A stretch of 52,559 nt of DNA from a virus. The stretch's first letter is position 1. Each line of letters begins with the position of its first letter. Location of the stretch: positions 1 through 52,559 of IMG/VR virus record IMGVR_UViG_3300025828_000031; one strand, given 5' to 3'. The position numbers and the translations under genes are program-made. This document shows, in pieces, positions 41,031 to 49,235 of this stretch. The notes below the pieces were generated by a model. That model was not told the DNA's origin. It saw nothing but the letters and a program-made list of their open reading frames with translations, and did not search any database.

Positions 41031-43538
41031 TTAGTCGGTAATTTCTATAAGATCTGACCCAGAAAGAGTTTGCCTGTTGAAATAAGTGCTAACCTTCATT
41101 TCAAAGGTTGCTTTAAAGTCTTTTTCAATTTTAGGCATGACTACTATCAATTGTTGTGTCATAACTTTGTCAGGGCGAGTCATATCATAGTCCAAACTCA
41201 ACTGATCATAAAAGAACGTATCCCTAATATACAACGCCAACTCAAAACCTGCGCTGTAGTCAATTTTGCCGCGAGAGTTGTATAACGTGTATACGCAAGC
41301 ACGACCTTCGTACTTCAATTGGTTAATAGGATAACCACCTTTTACAATAGACTTCTGAGTACCACCACCATCTTCTTTACGGTATGGTTCACGCCAGTAT
41401 CTTGCTTTAGCATCTGCTTCTTTCTTACCGTCAACTGCTTCGCGAATACCATTGGCAGGATTATAATATCCTTCCGTGACCTGTAATCGGAAGTTCTTAA
41501 ATTCTTTTGCCGAAGAAATACCTTCCATCAACCATGCGTGTAGGTAAAACTGACGGGCAAGATCCTGTCTATCCTTTACTATGGGCACAAACTCAAGTGA
41601 AGTTTTAGATCCTGGTGCGCCAAAGAACTTCGACATTGTACTAGATTTTGACAATCGGGTTCTACTTGTAATCGGAGCATCCATCTTATCAGGATTATAA
41701 ACTGGATCTGCTACGATAGTCCTAGTTGTCGCCTGTTTGTTTTTGGGCGTAAAAGTCTTAGAAGCACGTTCCAAAGGATTGCCTAGCAAAGTGTATCCAA
41801 ATCTAGGAGTCGGTTCGCTACTGCCAGTTCTTTTCATTTCATACGGTGCTGATGGTGCAGGATCTTTATATTTTTCAGATATTCTATTTTCATCAAGCAA
41901 AGAACCGATACACAGCGGACCATTAGTTTGCATCTCAGGTGCAGTGGTTGCATCAGCAGCGCCATCCATCGTACGCAACTTTGATCGAATCTCTGCTGTA
42001 CTCGGCGTCCAGTTAAAATAGTAACTGTATGTGTCATGTTTAGCGATTTTATCTTCTAATGCACCATCCTCGTCAATAACAACTTTGCGTACAGCAAATG
42101 GGGAAGTCTTGTTCCAAACTTCCCACCAATTTTTCGGGTTACCATAATAATCATACAGTGGTTCATGTGTGATTTCAGACTCCGGCGAGGTCATCGCTAA
42201 ACCCATGTTCAATGCTAATCCGCCAAATGTTGACCAAAAATCCGGATCGTCGTTTTCTATAGAACCGTCAAATCGCATGGACTGTAACACTACATGATTT
42301 GCCTTTGCGTTCCACCCCCACTCATACTGATAGTTTGGTTTGATACCAGTTCCCATATCACTAGTGCCGTCCCATCGAGTTTCGCCTGTCCACTCAGGAT
42401 AATCTTGTGTGCCAGGAGGGGGACTATAAGCACCACCAGCACCTGTACCACCAGCAACTTTTGCTAGTTTTGCGTTTTTCGCATGTTCTGCATGGACTGC
42501 GCGATAAGCATCATCTGCTTGATCTGCTTTGGTGGCAAAGTTTGATATATGAGCACTATGCGCCTCTTCAGAATATTTTGCGTATTTGGCAGTCCACGCT
42601 TCTAGGGCACGACCGACCAAGTTTCCATGGAATACTGTGTTTTTGCCTTGTGTGTCGTCGCCGCCACCCGTAAACAATGAACCAAAGAAATGAAACTGCT
42701 CGCCGCCAATTTTACCTTTCTCTCCGATGAGACGTAGATCTTTGGAAGATATCACTGTGTTTTTACCAGCAGAAGTTGTAATGTGTTCCTCTGCTGACAT
42801 TCTAATGCCACGGCGAGCGTTGGGAATAATATCCCTGTTTGACAAAATACGAAAATCTTTTTTGGTAATTATCTTGTGTTCATGAGCAGTGAAGTCTACA
42901 ACATCACCCCAAACCTTGGTGTCTTTGTTTCCGCGAACGATAGTCTGATGCGCGTCACCAGTTTCGGTGATATATGTACCATGCACCGAGTGATTGTGAT
43001 TAGCACCAACATCAACGTTGTAAGAACCACCGACCGTCAGATTATAGTTTCCGTTGACCGTTAGATTGAGGTCACCGTCATATGTTAGATTACCTTCGCC
43101 CTGTACTATAACTTCGTGATCAGCACCGACAACCTGAATTTGATGGGTCCGAGAAGCAACTAGGACGGATCCGTCTTGTTTGAGTTCTACACCTGCGCCA
43201 GTATGATGCTTGATAAGGATTCTCTGATTCCCAGGAGTATCATCGATCTCAAAAGAATGTCCGGAAGGTGTTTCATTTGCCTGATTAAAAGGGAAAATGG
43301 AAGTGGTGCCAACTGGGACATCAAAACTAACACCCATGGTGCTCCCGCGCATCCAAAGATCATTGATTCTTACGCCACGTCCAGGAGCACTAACATTACT
43401 CGCAAACCAATTATATCGTAATGGGTATTCGCCAGTAGGATCCGCTGATCCGTCTAAAGGAACGCCAGTAGTGAGTTCTTTACCTTGTTCTTCAGGATTG
43501 CTTATACGATCTGTGACTTTATTAGATCCAGTTGTCAT
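41031..43538 (-). CDS. Needle/beta-helix protein equal to the C-terminal part of T4 gp5, with extra C-terminal domain
   Basis: Residues about 90-240 match the C-terminal third of T4 gp5: PSGHSFEIDDTPGNQRILIK lines up with SGHIQEFDDTPGQERYRLV, and the run NYNLTVGGSYNVDVGANHNH is a triple-stranded beta-helix repeat like the gp5 needle. The remaining 600 residues have no T4 counterpart. At about 683-760 they contain FRLQVTEGYYNP and LKYEGRACVYTL, a pattern resembling Hedgehog/M15 domains but lacking the zinc ligands. The protein is thus the membrane-piercing spike without OB and enzyme domains, which are encoded separately. It is coupled to the amidase gene by a one-base overlap. The gp5 relation is good; the rest is inference. 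Confidence 0.82.
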   Translation of the reverse strand: MTTGSNKVTDRISNPEEQGKELTTGVPLDGSADPTGEYPLRYNWFASNVSAPGRGVRINDLWMRGSTMGVSFDVPVGTTSIFPFNQANETPSGHSFEIDDTPGNQRILIKHHTGAGVELKQDGSVLVASRTHQIQVVGADHEVIVQGEGNLTYDGDLNLTVNGNYNLTVGGSYNVDVGANHNHSVHGTYITETGDAHQTIVRGNKDTKVWGDVVDFTAHEHKIITKKDFRILSNRDIIPNARRGIRMSAEEHITTSAGKNTVISSKDLRLIGEKGKIGGEQFHFFGSLFTGGGDDTQGKNTVFHGNLVGRALEAWTAKYAKYSEEAHSAHISNFATKADQADDAYRAVHAEHAKNAKLAKVAGGTGAGGAYSPPPGTQDYPEWTGETRWDGTSDMGTGIKPNYQYEWGWNAKANHVVLQSMRFDGSIENDDPDFWSTFGGLALNMGLAMTSPESEITHEPLYDYYGNPKNWWEVWNKTSPFAVRKVVIDEDGALEDKIAKHDTYSYYFNWTPSTAEIRSKLRTMDGAADATTAPEMQTNGPLCIGSLLDENRISEKYKDPAPSAPYEMKRTGSSEPTPRFGYTLLGNPLERASKTFTPKNKQATTRTIVADPVYNPDKMDAPITSRTRLSKSSTMSKFFGAPGSKTSLEFVPIVKDRQDLARQFYLHAWLMEGISSAKEFKNFRLQVTEGYYNPANGIREAVDGKKEADAKARYWREPYRKEDGGGTQKSIVKGGYPINQLKYEGRACVYTLYNSRGKIDYSAGFELALYIRDTFFYDQLSLDYDMTRPDKVMTQQLIVVMPKIEKDFKATFEMKVSTYFNRQTLSGSDLIEITD
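41230..41500 (-). other. Degenerate Hedgehog/M15-like segment in the needle protein
   Basis: Residues about 683-770 contain LQVTEGYYN and, after an insertion, LKYEGRACVYTLYNSRG, then FELALYIRDTFFYDQLSLDY. In Hedgehog and related M15 domains the pattern is LRVTEGW ... SLHYEGRAVDITTS ... LARLAVEAGFDWV, with His and Asp as zinc ligands. Here these are Lys and Tyr, so metal binding is doubtful. Confidence 0.45.
42950..43110 (-). repeat. Beta-helix octad-like repeats of the spike
   Basis: Coding repeats for segments such as GDLNLTVNGNYNLTVGGSYN with alternating hydrophobic residues and Gly, as in the gp5/VgrG needle. They span roughly residues 140-200 of the needle protein. Confidence 0.7.
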
Positions 43539-45037
43539 TAGAAATTTTTCTCCAGCATATCAGGATCCTTAGTTAATACATCTGGTCCCGACCCTTCAAG
43601 TGCCTTCAGGATATCCTGAGGAGACAATGCAGGGTCGTTCGGTGGGTCTAGGTATAATGATTGCTTGTTGAAATTATTGTACACATAGTCTCGTACATCA
43701 AATCCTGGGTCGTCTTGAGATACATCTATGTCCATATGCCCTAATGCTTGACCACCAGGATATTGATCAAAGAACGTTCGGAATATTTGATATAAACTAT
43801 TATACTGTGATTGCGTAATACTCCTCGGGGAGATTTCCATTTCTATCGCTCTAGTATCTGTGGGAACGTTGACGCCGCCCACTAGACACACGCCAATAGA
43901 ATATGCATTATGTCCATTGGTTGGACAGTGACTGCCAGCACTATTCAAGGGGACGCCACGTTCTACTGCGCCATTGCGTTGAATTATTAGGTGATATGCG
44001 TTATCACCAGCACCTGTTAGAGTAGTTAGTTCTGACGCAGAAAGGTTCGCATTTGTAAAAGTTTCTGACCAGTGGACAATAATTTCAGAGATATCTCTTG
44101 TCATACTTGCCATCTCTGCTTCTAATTCTTCAACCGAAGAAATAAACTGACCTCCTGGTTGTATATTTTCTTCACCGATCTTATACGATTCCGGTCCTCG
44201 ATACCCTATCAACTCAAAATCTTCTTCCTCAGTTAAACTTTGAATTGTGCCTTTTGTTTGCTCAGCGATACTTTTAAGCGGAGCGAGATCTCCTCCATTC
44301 TCACCTTGTATCGTGGCAGCAACTAGGTCATTTGTGGTGGTATCTGATACCTCTGAAGTGTCAATAATTCCTGCAGCATCAGAAACAGCATCGACTATAC
44401 TCTCCGCTGCTACAGTAGATTGCGGTCCTAAAATATTATTAGCAGAAACCAGACTTTGATTGCTTGTTATTTGATTAATAGTAACCGCAGCAGCATCGCT
44501 TATACTAGCAGGGTTTCCTAACGCATCTACTATAGCATTAGACCCAAGAGCATCATTAATAATATTTTTCGTATCGTTTATTTGGTTTAGTGCAGCGTTT
44601 TGCACGAATCCTGGTAAACCTGCTGAAAATATAGAATCGTCTACTTTGTTCAGAACAGAGTTTAATTTTTTATCGTATAATGCTTTTATTCCTGCAAGTT
44701 GATTTTCGACATTGACTTGAGGCGCACCGCCAAGTTTTCCTAAAATGTTGTTGCTTTGTAATACAGTCGACAATACTTGCTTGCTCATTCCTGGTGTAGA
44801 CCCGACCATAACATCCGCAACTTGATCATAAAGATCGGTAGGGATATTTGATCTGTTCGTTAAAGAAACACCAGGATTATTTCCGATGAAATTGTTTATC
44901 AAATTGTTTATTTGAGTAACTGCTTCTTGTGGTAGATTACCACCAGTCATTGCTTGTAATGCAGCATCGGTTCCGTTCGATCTCGTCAAACCTTGTGCAA
45001 TAAGTGTATTCAAAGAAGATACGTTAGCGATTGCCAT
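43538..45037 (-). CDS. Hub-associated N-acetylmuramoyl-L-alanine amidase (amidase_2/PGRP type)
   Basis: A 499-residue protein. Residues 1-250 are helical and Asn/Ala/Ser-rich with no recognised domain (SLNTLIAQGLTRSNGTDAAL ...). Residues about 315-455 form an amidase_2 domain like T7 lysozyme and AmpD: H322 in EIIVHWSETF, then HLIIQRNGAVERGVPLNSAG, NAYSIGVCLVGGVNV, and H434 and D443 in LGHMDIDVSQDDPGFDV. These three would bind zinc, with Asp in place of the Cys of T7 lysozyme, as in AmpD. The Lys that AmpD has two residues before the Asp is Gln here. It cuts the bond between muramic acid and L-Ala. Its place between the gp5 OB part and the spike suggests local wall digestion during injection. 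One-base overlaps link it to both neighbours. Confidence 0.85.
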   Translation of the reverse strand: MAIANVSSLNTLIAQGLTRSNGTDAALQAMTGGNLPQEAVTQINNLINNFIGNNPGVSLTNRSNIPTDLYDQVADVMVGSTPGMSKQVLSTVLQSNNILGKLGGAPQVNVENQLAGIKALYDKKLNSVLNKVDDSIFSAGLPGFVQNAALNQINDTKNIINDALGSNAIVDALGNPASISDAAAVTINQITSNQSLVSANNILGPQSTVAAESIVDAVSDAAGIIDTSEVSDTTTNDLVAATIQGENGGDLAPLKSIAEQTKGTIQSLTEEEDFELIGYRGPESYKIGEENIQPGGQFISSVEELEAEMASMTRDISEIIVHWSETFTNANLSASELTTLTGAGDNAYHLIIQRNGAVERGVPLNSAGSHCPTNGHNAYSIGVCLVGGVNVPTDTRAIEMEISPRSITQSQYNSLYQIFRTFFDQYPGGQALGHMDIDVSQDDPGFDVRDYVYNNFNKQSLYLDPPNDPALSPQDILKALEGSGPDVLTKDPDMLEKNF

Positions 45038-46065
45038 TATTCAGGAACCTCATCAACAGGAGATATGAAGTTCAAGATACCTTCTTTACCGTCTTTAACA
45101 TATGTCAAACCTTTGATTGGCGGGTAATTACCAATCTCAGTTGCCATAGCAGGCAAGGTATCGTCGTACATACCGTTGGTCCCCTCAACCAGAACTTCGT
45201 CTAACATAAATTTAATACTCTTTGGCGTTGCGCTGTTTACAATACGCCAAGGATAATGGTTTCGCTCATTATCTAGGTGATAGATTTCCGCGTCGTTAGG
45301 TATTCCTGGGAATCCATCAACTCTAGCATCTTCGGATTGTAACTCGCGAACTTGCATACCACCGATAGATTGTGTGACTGTATCATAGTACCAAGCAACA
45401 ATATCACTATAGACCGCAGTGATACCCTCTTTTGGTTTATATGTTCCATTTACAATCATCGGAGGAACAACTGGTTCTTCTCTCCACATATATCCATATT
45501 TCCAAGCATCAACCAATGCTTCCCCCCAGTTTGGCGCTGGTCCATATGGCGTATCTTGTGGCGGCAATCTTCCTGGTGCTCTGACATCATCAACTCCAGT
45601 TTCAGGTTCATACCAAAAAGTGTACGTTTCACCCAATACTCTTTGGTATATAAACTTTTGTGTACCAGAATAGTTTATGTGATTAAACTCATCCTCGTAC
45701 ATGTGGTCTCCTGGTTGACCGCCTTGTTGCTGCCACCATAACGGCATTTCCATCTCACCGTGAATATACAGCATGCCTGTACCATAGGTGAGGTGATCAA
45801 TATCCGGAACTTCTTCAGTAAGTGCGACCCAACCGTCTGCTCGGTCTTTATGTACTGGTCGACCGTCGTTATATGCTTTTCCTAAAGAGTTTAGAGAACC
45901 AAATCGCTCAAAATCCCTTACTGAGTATCGCCCAATGTTTGATAGGTTTTCAATCAACCACTGTTTAATTCTCTCAGCATGGATTGCTTCAAGTTCTCGT
46001 AACCCAATACGATCCAAAAAGTTTTTGATATACTGATTAATTTCGCTGAGGTTTATAGTTGGCAT
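45037..46065 (-). CDS. Unknown protein inserted in the gp5 gene group
   Basis: A 342-residue protein that I do not recognise. The N-terminal 50 residues are helical (INQYIKNFLDRIGLRELEAI, HAERIKQWLIENLSNIGRYS). The rest is rich in Trp, Tyr, Gly and Pro (PLWWQQQGGQPGDHMYEDEF, FWYEPETGVDDVRAPGRLPP, KYGYMWREEPVVPP) and looks like a beta-structured domain. It carries no visible signal or membrane segment. It shares one base with the OB-fold gene before it and with the amidase gene after it, so it is made together with the hub and may be a hub subunit or a connector between spike and amidase. Confidence 0.62.
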   Translation of the reverse strand: MPTINLSEINQYIKNFLDRIGLRELEAIHAERIKQWLIENLSNIGRYSVRDFERFGSLNSLGKAYNDGRPVHKDRADGWVALTEEVPDIDHLTYGTGMLYIHGEMEMPLWWQQQGGQPGDHMYEDEFNHINYSGTQKFIYQRVLGETYTFWYEPETGVDDVRAPGRLPPQDTPYGPAPNWGEALVDAWKYGYMWREEPVVPPMIVNGTYKPKEGITAVYSDIVAWYYDTVTQSIGGMQVRELQSEDARVDGFPGIPNDAEIYHLDNERNHYPWRIVNSATPKSIKFMLDEVLVEGTNGMYDDTLPAMATEIGNYPPIKGLTYVKDGKEGILNFISPVDEVPE

Positions 46066-46967
46066 TATCTCGCTCCAAGTCCTCCGTAAATTCCTTTCGC
46101 CTTGCCTATAGCACCACCAACGCTACAAGCAGTCCTAGGGTCAACATAATATTTAACTAGTTGCGCGACCTGTCCGTTACCTTTTTCTTCAATACCGTCA
46201 ACTTTCTCTCCATACAAGTTGCCTTCTATCTCGCGTGCGCGCAAGACTTTAGACATGGCCATTGAACGAGCAGTTTTTAGTTCGTGAAGAACATATAGTA
46301 ACTGCCCCTCAAAATCTTTATCGTCTCTAGTTGGCGCTAATCGACTGATATAAGCATAAAATCTATGATACCGAGGACTGTTAGGTTGCCATCCAGCGAT
46401 ACCTATACCGTTCCCAGTTTGCGTAGGATCTAATCCGCTGACCTCTTGCAAAACACCTGTAATAGAAGATGCTTGTTTTGCGTTAAACCCATTATCTATA
46501 AAGTATCTAGCAACATCTCCTGCTGACGCTGGACCAGAATTTTGCACCTCTGGGTCAATAGCGTCCGCATTAGATTGTTGAAACGAATACGTGAATGGAT
46601 TGGTTGCCATATCTTCACGATTAGATGCTTGTACCGTAGTCGGAAACTCGATACGAGGAAGCGAACCCAAAACCAGTGGCAACTGAGAAGTAGCACCGTC
46701 TAAGAAAAATCCGAAAACTAGTGCACCAGGAAGTATCATGGTGCTAGTTCCTAATCCAGACACGCCATATGTATCACCAGGATTCATAACTTGCGCCCAA
46801 GGAAGATCGCGCTGAGGGATTCCAGACTCATCAGCAATGTCAGTGTGGATGCCGTGTATGCGAATCTTTACTCGTCCCTCTAATCCGTAGGGAGGAGTAT
46901 TATCAATTACGTTAGCAACAAACCAACGTACATTATCTCCGTAATATTCATTCTCCCAAGTCTTCAT
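46065..46967 (-). CDS. gp5: Gp5-like hub protein: OB domain plus lysozyme-like domain
   Basis: Residues 1-110 match the OB domain of T4 gp5, which sits on gp27: RWFVANVIDNTPPYGLEGRV, RIHGIHTDIADESGIPQRDL, PWAQVMNP and VFGFFLDGATSQLPLVLGS (T4: LNWFVGVVEDRMDPLKLGRV ... IPTEKLPWMSV ... VYGHFLDKWKTNGIVLG). Residues about 148-235 look like the phage tail lysozyme domain PF18013: ARYFIDNGFNAKQASSITGV, LQEVSGLDPT, GNGIGIAGW, FEGQLLYVLHELKT. The catalytic Glu before SGLDP is Val (V176) here, with a Glu one place earlier (E175), and the GIAQW motif is GIAGW, so activity is doubtful. The C-terminal beta-helix is missing because it is encoded separately. Start and stop overlap both neighbours. Confidence 0.85.
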   Translation of the reverse strand: MKTWENEYYGDNVRWFVANVIDNTPPYGLEGRVKIRIHGIHTDIADESGIPQRDLPWAQVMNPGDTYGVSGLGTSTMILPGALVFGFFLDGATSQLPLVLGSLPRIEFPTTVQASNREDMATNPFTYSFQQSNADAIDPEVQNSGPASAGDVARYFIDNGFNAKQASSITGVLQEVSGLDPTQTGNGIGIAGWQPNSPRYHRFYAYISRLAPTRDDKDFEGQLLYVLHELKTARSMAMSKVLRAREIEGNLYGEKVDGIEEKGNGQVAQLVKYYVDPRTACSVGGAIGKAKGIYGGLGAR

Positions 46968-48346
46968 TACGCAGAACCTCCATCAAGGTCGGCAACTTTA
47001 GTTACAGATACAGCAACTTCATGGGTGGTTGACTTAAATACATTTCTACACTTATGTATTAGATATGTACCTGACAAATCTTTATTAAACTCTTCGTCAC
47101 CTGCTGTTTCAACATTGGTGTTTTTAAAATTGATTTTTACCAAGTCGCCGACAGTAACACCAGAAGCACCGTTCTCTAGTTGAGACCAAAATGAAATTCC
47201 TGGCAATATCAAATCAATCATATTTTTATTGAACAGACTTTTTACAGCATAATGCCTTAATTTGTTGAGTGCTTCTGACTGATCGAACACATCGTGATAA
47301 CTATTCCTGTATCCGTAGGTGCCAAAAGAAGTTACGAGGTTTATATAACGGGCATCAAACTCATCGAGCGTTTTAGTCTCGTTGTCGATAGTAAGTTTCT
47401 GTTCGTCATCAAACACATTTTGTTTGCCTCCCTTCATCATACCACCTTCATTGTCCATCTTCTCTATGAGGTCGGTCACACCAAAATGCCTAGAATATCT
47501 TTGACTACTGAACACGTCATAAGAACTCATCATAGCACCAGCAGAACTTTCTGCTGCCAGTTTTAACGTGTCTTGTATGTTTTCAAACGATATTTTCTTT
47601 ACGATAAATGCCTGCTTTGAGATGTCTGCTCCGCCAGCAGATTGTCCTCTTGCCTGAGAATATAGTAGCGGAAGATCTTCGTTCCATACTTCTTTTTTGT
47701 ACATATCCTCTAGATTACCAAAACGAATAACGTCTTCACCGCCATTTAATTGTTGGTCATAAATCGTTTGATATGCATAAAAGGGTGCACCAATTTTAGT
47801 TGTTGCTCTATCCATTAACCATTCAACTGATTCTAAAGGACTAATGTATGGCGTAATAATTCTTACAGGGGACTGCTTACTTTTTTGCCCGTCCATGTAG
47901 TTTCTATCAGTTCGCACTTCTAAGTGGTTTTTTAGTATGGACTCAGATATGTCTTCTAATTTACCAGTGTAAGAACGAGAAATTTTTATAAACTGATCTT
48001 TGTATGCATGCGGAGCAATTAAATTCAAGTGATACATCTCACTGCGTTCACTCAATTTTTGAACTTGAACGATAGAGACGATATTAAATTTTATGTCTAC
48101 CTTTGCTTGAGGTATTTCCGGAATCTGAATACTCAAGTCTATTTGCTCAGTGCCTTTCAACTTTATTTCGTCGAATACACCAAGGTCGTCAAATACTAAT
48201 ATTTGCCCAGTAACATAAGGTTTTTCTAAATCTTCGAAAAAATTTATTTCGGCGATCATTTGTTTAACGTCATAGTCATCGCTCAGACGATCTGCGCTGA
48301 TTATTGCTTTCGTAATGACGTATTCTTGTTGTACATTCTGTACCAT
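46967..48346 (-). CDS. gp27: Baseplate hub protein gp27
   Basis: Trimeric hub ring that holds the gp5 spike and forms the adapter between sixfold tail and threefold needle. It has 459 residues (T4 gp27: 391). The pattern VITKAIISADRLSDDYDVKQ, MIAEINFFEDLEKPYVTGQI and LISRSYTGKLEDISESIL-type segments, followed by SPLESVEWLMDRATTKIGAP, is typical of the gp27/gpD-like hub family. The C-terminal part carries an SH3-like stretch (VTVGDLVKINFKNTNV) found in these hubs. The gene order (gp48, gp53, gp27, gp5) supports the call. It overlaps the gp5-like gene by one base. Confidence 0.82.
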   Translation of the reverse strand: MVQNVQQEYVITKAIISADRLSDDYDVKQMIAEINFFEDLEKPYVTGQILVFDDLGVFDEIKLKGTEQIDLSIQIPEIPQAKVDIKFNIVSIVQVQKLSERSEMYHLNLIAPHAYKDQFIKISRSYTGKLEDISESILKNHLEVRTDRNYMDGQKSKQSPVRIITPYISPLESVEWLMDRATTKIGAPFYAYQTIYDQQLNGGEDVIRFGNLEDMYKKEVWNEDLPLLYSQARGQSAGGADISKQAFIVKKISFENIQDTLKLAAESSAGAMMSSYDVFSSQRYSRHFGVTDLIEKMDNEGGMMKGGKQNVFDDEQKLTIDNETKTLDEFDARYINLVTSFGTYGYRNSYHDVFDQSEALNKLRHYAVKSLFNKNMIDLILPGISFWSQLENGASGVTVGDLVKINFKNTNVETAGDEEFNKDLSGTYLIHKCRNVFKSTTHEVAVSVTKVADLDGGSA

Positions 48347-48347
48347 G

Positions 48348-49235
48348 TTATGATCTCGCAGTCAACAAGGCATTCCATTCAGTCAGAACTTGACTTATAA
48401 CATCAGGTTTAATAACTTTTATCGAACGCAACTCGTCGTTGGTTTCCCTCAATCTTTCGAAATATGATACAGATTTTCTGGTATCTACACTAGACCATAT
48501 AAAAGGATAAGGTGCATCTTCTGAATAACTTGGTTGCACCCAGTTTCCATTAGCATCCTCGTAATGATGCGGGGCATCGTACTGGCGATAAGTTTGAACA
48601 TTAGTCGTTCTTTCATACTGAGTTGTTGGCGTGAAATTATAATTTCCTGCTATGATATATTTCGCAGAAGCTTCGTCAATAGTGACAAGACTGCCTGTAT
48701 TAATTCCTGGCAACACACCATCAGTAATCGTTGGAAACGGAGTGCCTTTAAAGTCGATATGAAGTAACGCCAAGTCTTGATCTATTCGTACTATTTGACC
48801 TGCTCTTTTGTCTTGTTCAAACCATACATATGCTCCAACTTTGAAACTAGCAGATCGAGACAACGGTTTGTTTGGTTCTGAATCTTCGCCTAGTTGTATC
48901 AAACTCACAGTACCAGTCGTACGCACTGATAAATGCGGATAGTATTCTTGCGCTCTCCGATATAGTTGAGAGTTAGCGATTGGCCAATGTTGTTCTCTCA
49001 GGTGATCATTCATCAACCAGAACGTCCAGTAATGGTCTGACGTACCATAAAGTTTGAAAGAAACTTGGTCAGGTCTTTCGCTGTTTTGAATTTGATAGTT
49101 CTGATAAAACGAGACATATTCTTTTATTTGATCTAGGATGTCAATATAAACACTTATGTTTTGAAACCTTGTGGATGTTTCGTTATTGCCGAACTTATAC
49201 AGTACTTCCGGAAACTTTTTGAAATAACTGCTCAT
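48348..49235 (-). CDS. gp53: Baseplate wedge protein gp53-like
   Basis: Wedge subunit that in T4 joins the inner ring of the baseplate. It has 295 residues (T4 gp53: 196). Residues 1-110 show the gp53 family pattern: FKKFPEVLYKFGNNETSTRF, QNISVYIDILDQIKEYVSFY, ERPDQVSFKLYGTSDHYWTF, WLMNDHLREQHWPI. A SH3-like or OB-like strand-rich domain follows (PLSRSASFKVGAYVWFEQDK) and then a Tyr/Pro-rich C-terminal part. It begins one base into the gp48-like stop and ends just before gp27. In T4 gene 53 lies next to genes 4 and 5, similar to here. Confidence 0.82.
   Translation of the reverse strand: MSSYFKKFPEVLYKFGNNETSTRFQNISVYIDILDQIKEYVSFYQNYQIQNSERPDQVSFKLYGTSDHYWTFWLMNDHLREQHWPIANSQLYRRAQEYYPHLSVRTTGTVSLIQLGEDSEPNKPLSRSASFKVGAYVWFEQDKRAGQIVRIDQDLALLHIDFKGTPFPTITDGVLPGINTGSLVTIDEASAKYIIAGNYNFTPTTQYERTTNVQTYRQYDAPHHYEDANGNWVQPSYSEDAPYPFIWSSVDTRKSVSYFERLRETNDELRSIKVIKPDVISQVLTEWNALLTARS

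Noticed and set aside
41029-41037. CTAAATAG as a late promoter before gp25
   Set aside because: It has two mismatches to TATAAATA and overlaps the end of the needle gene; too weak to list.
45037-46967. Sequencing frameshift as the cause of the split gp5
   Set aside because: The ORFs between the OB part and the needle are long, have their own starts at one-base overlaps and encode other domains (an amidase, an unknown protein), so a simple frameshift does not explain the split.
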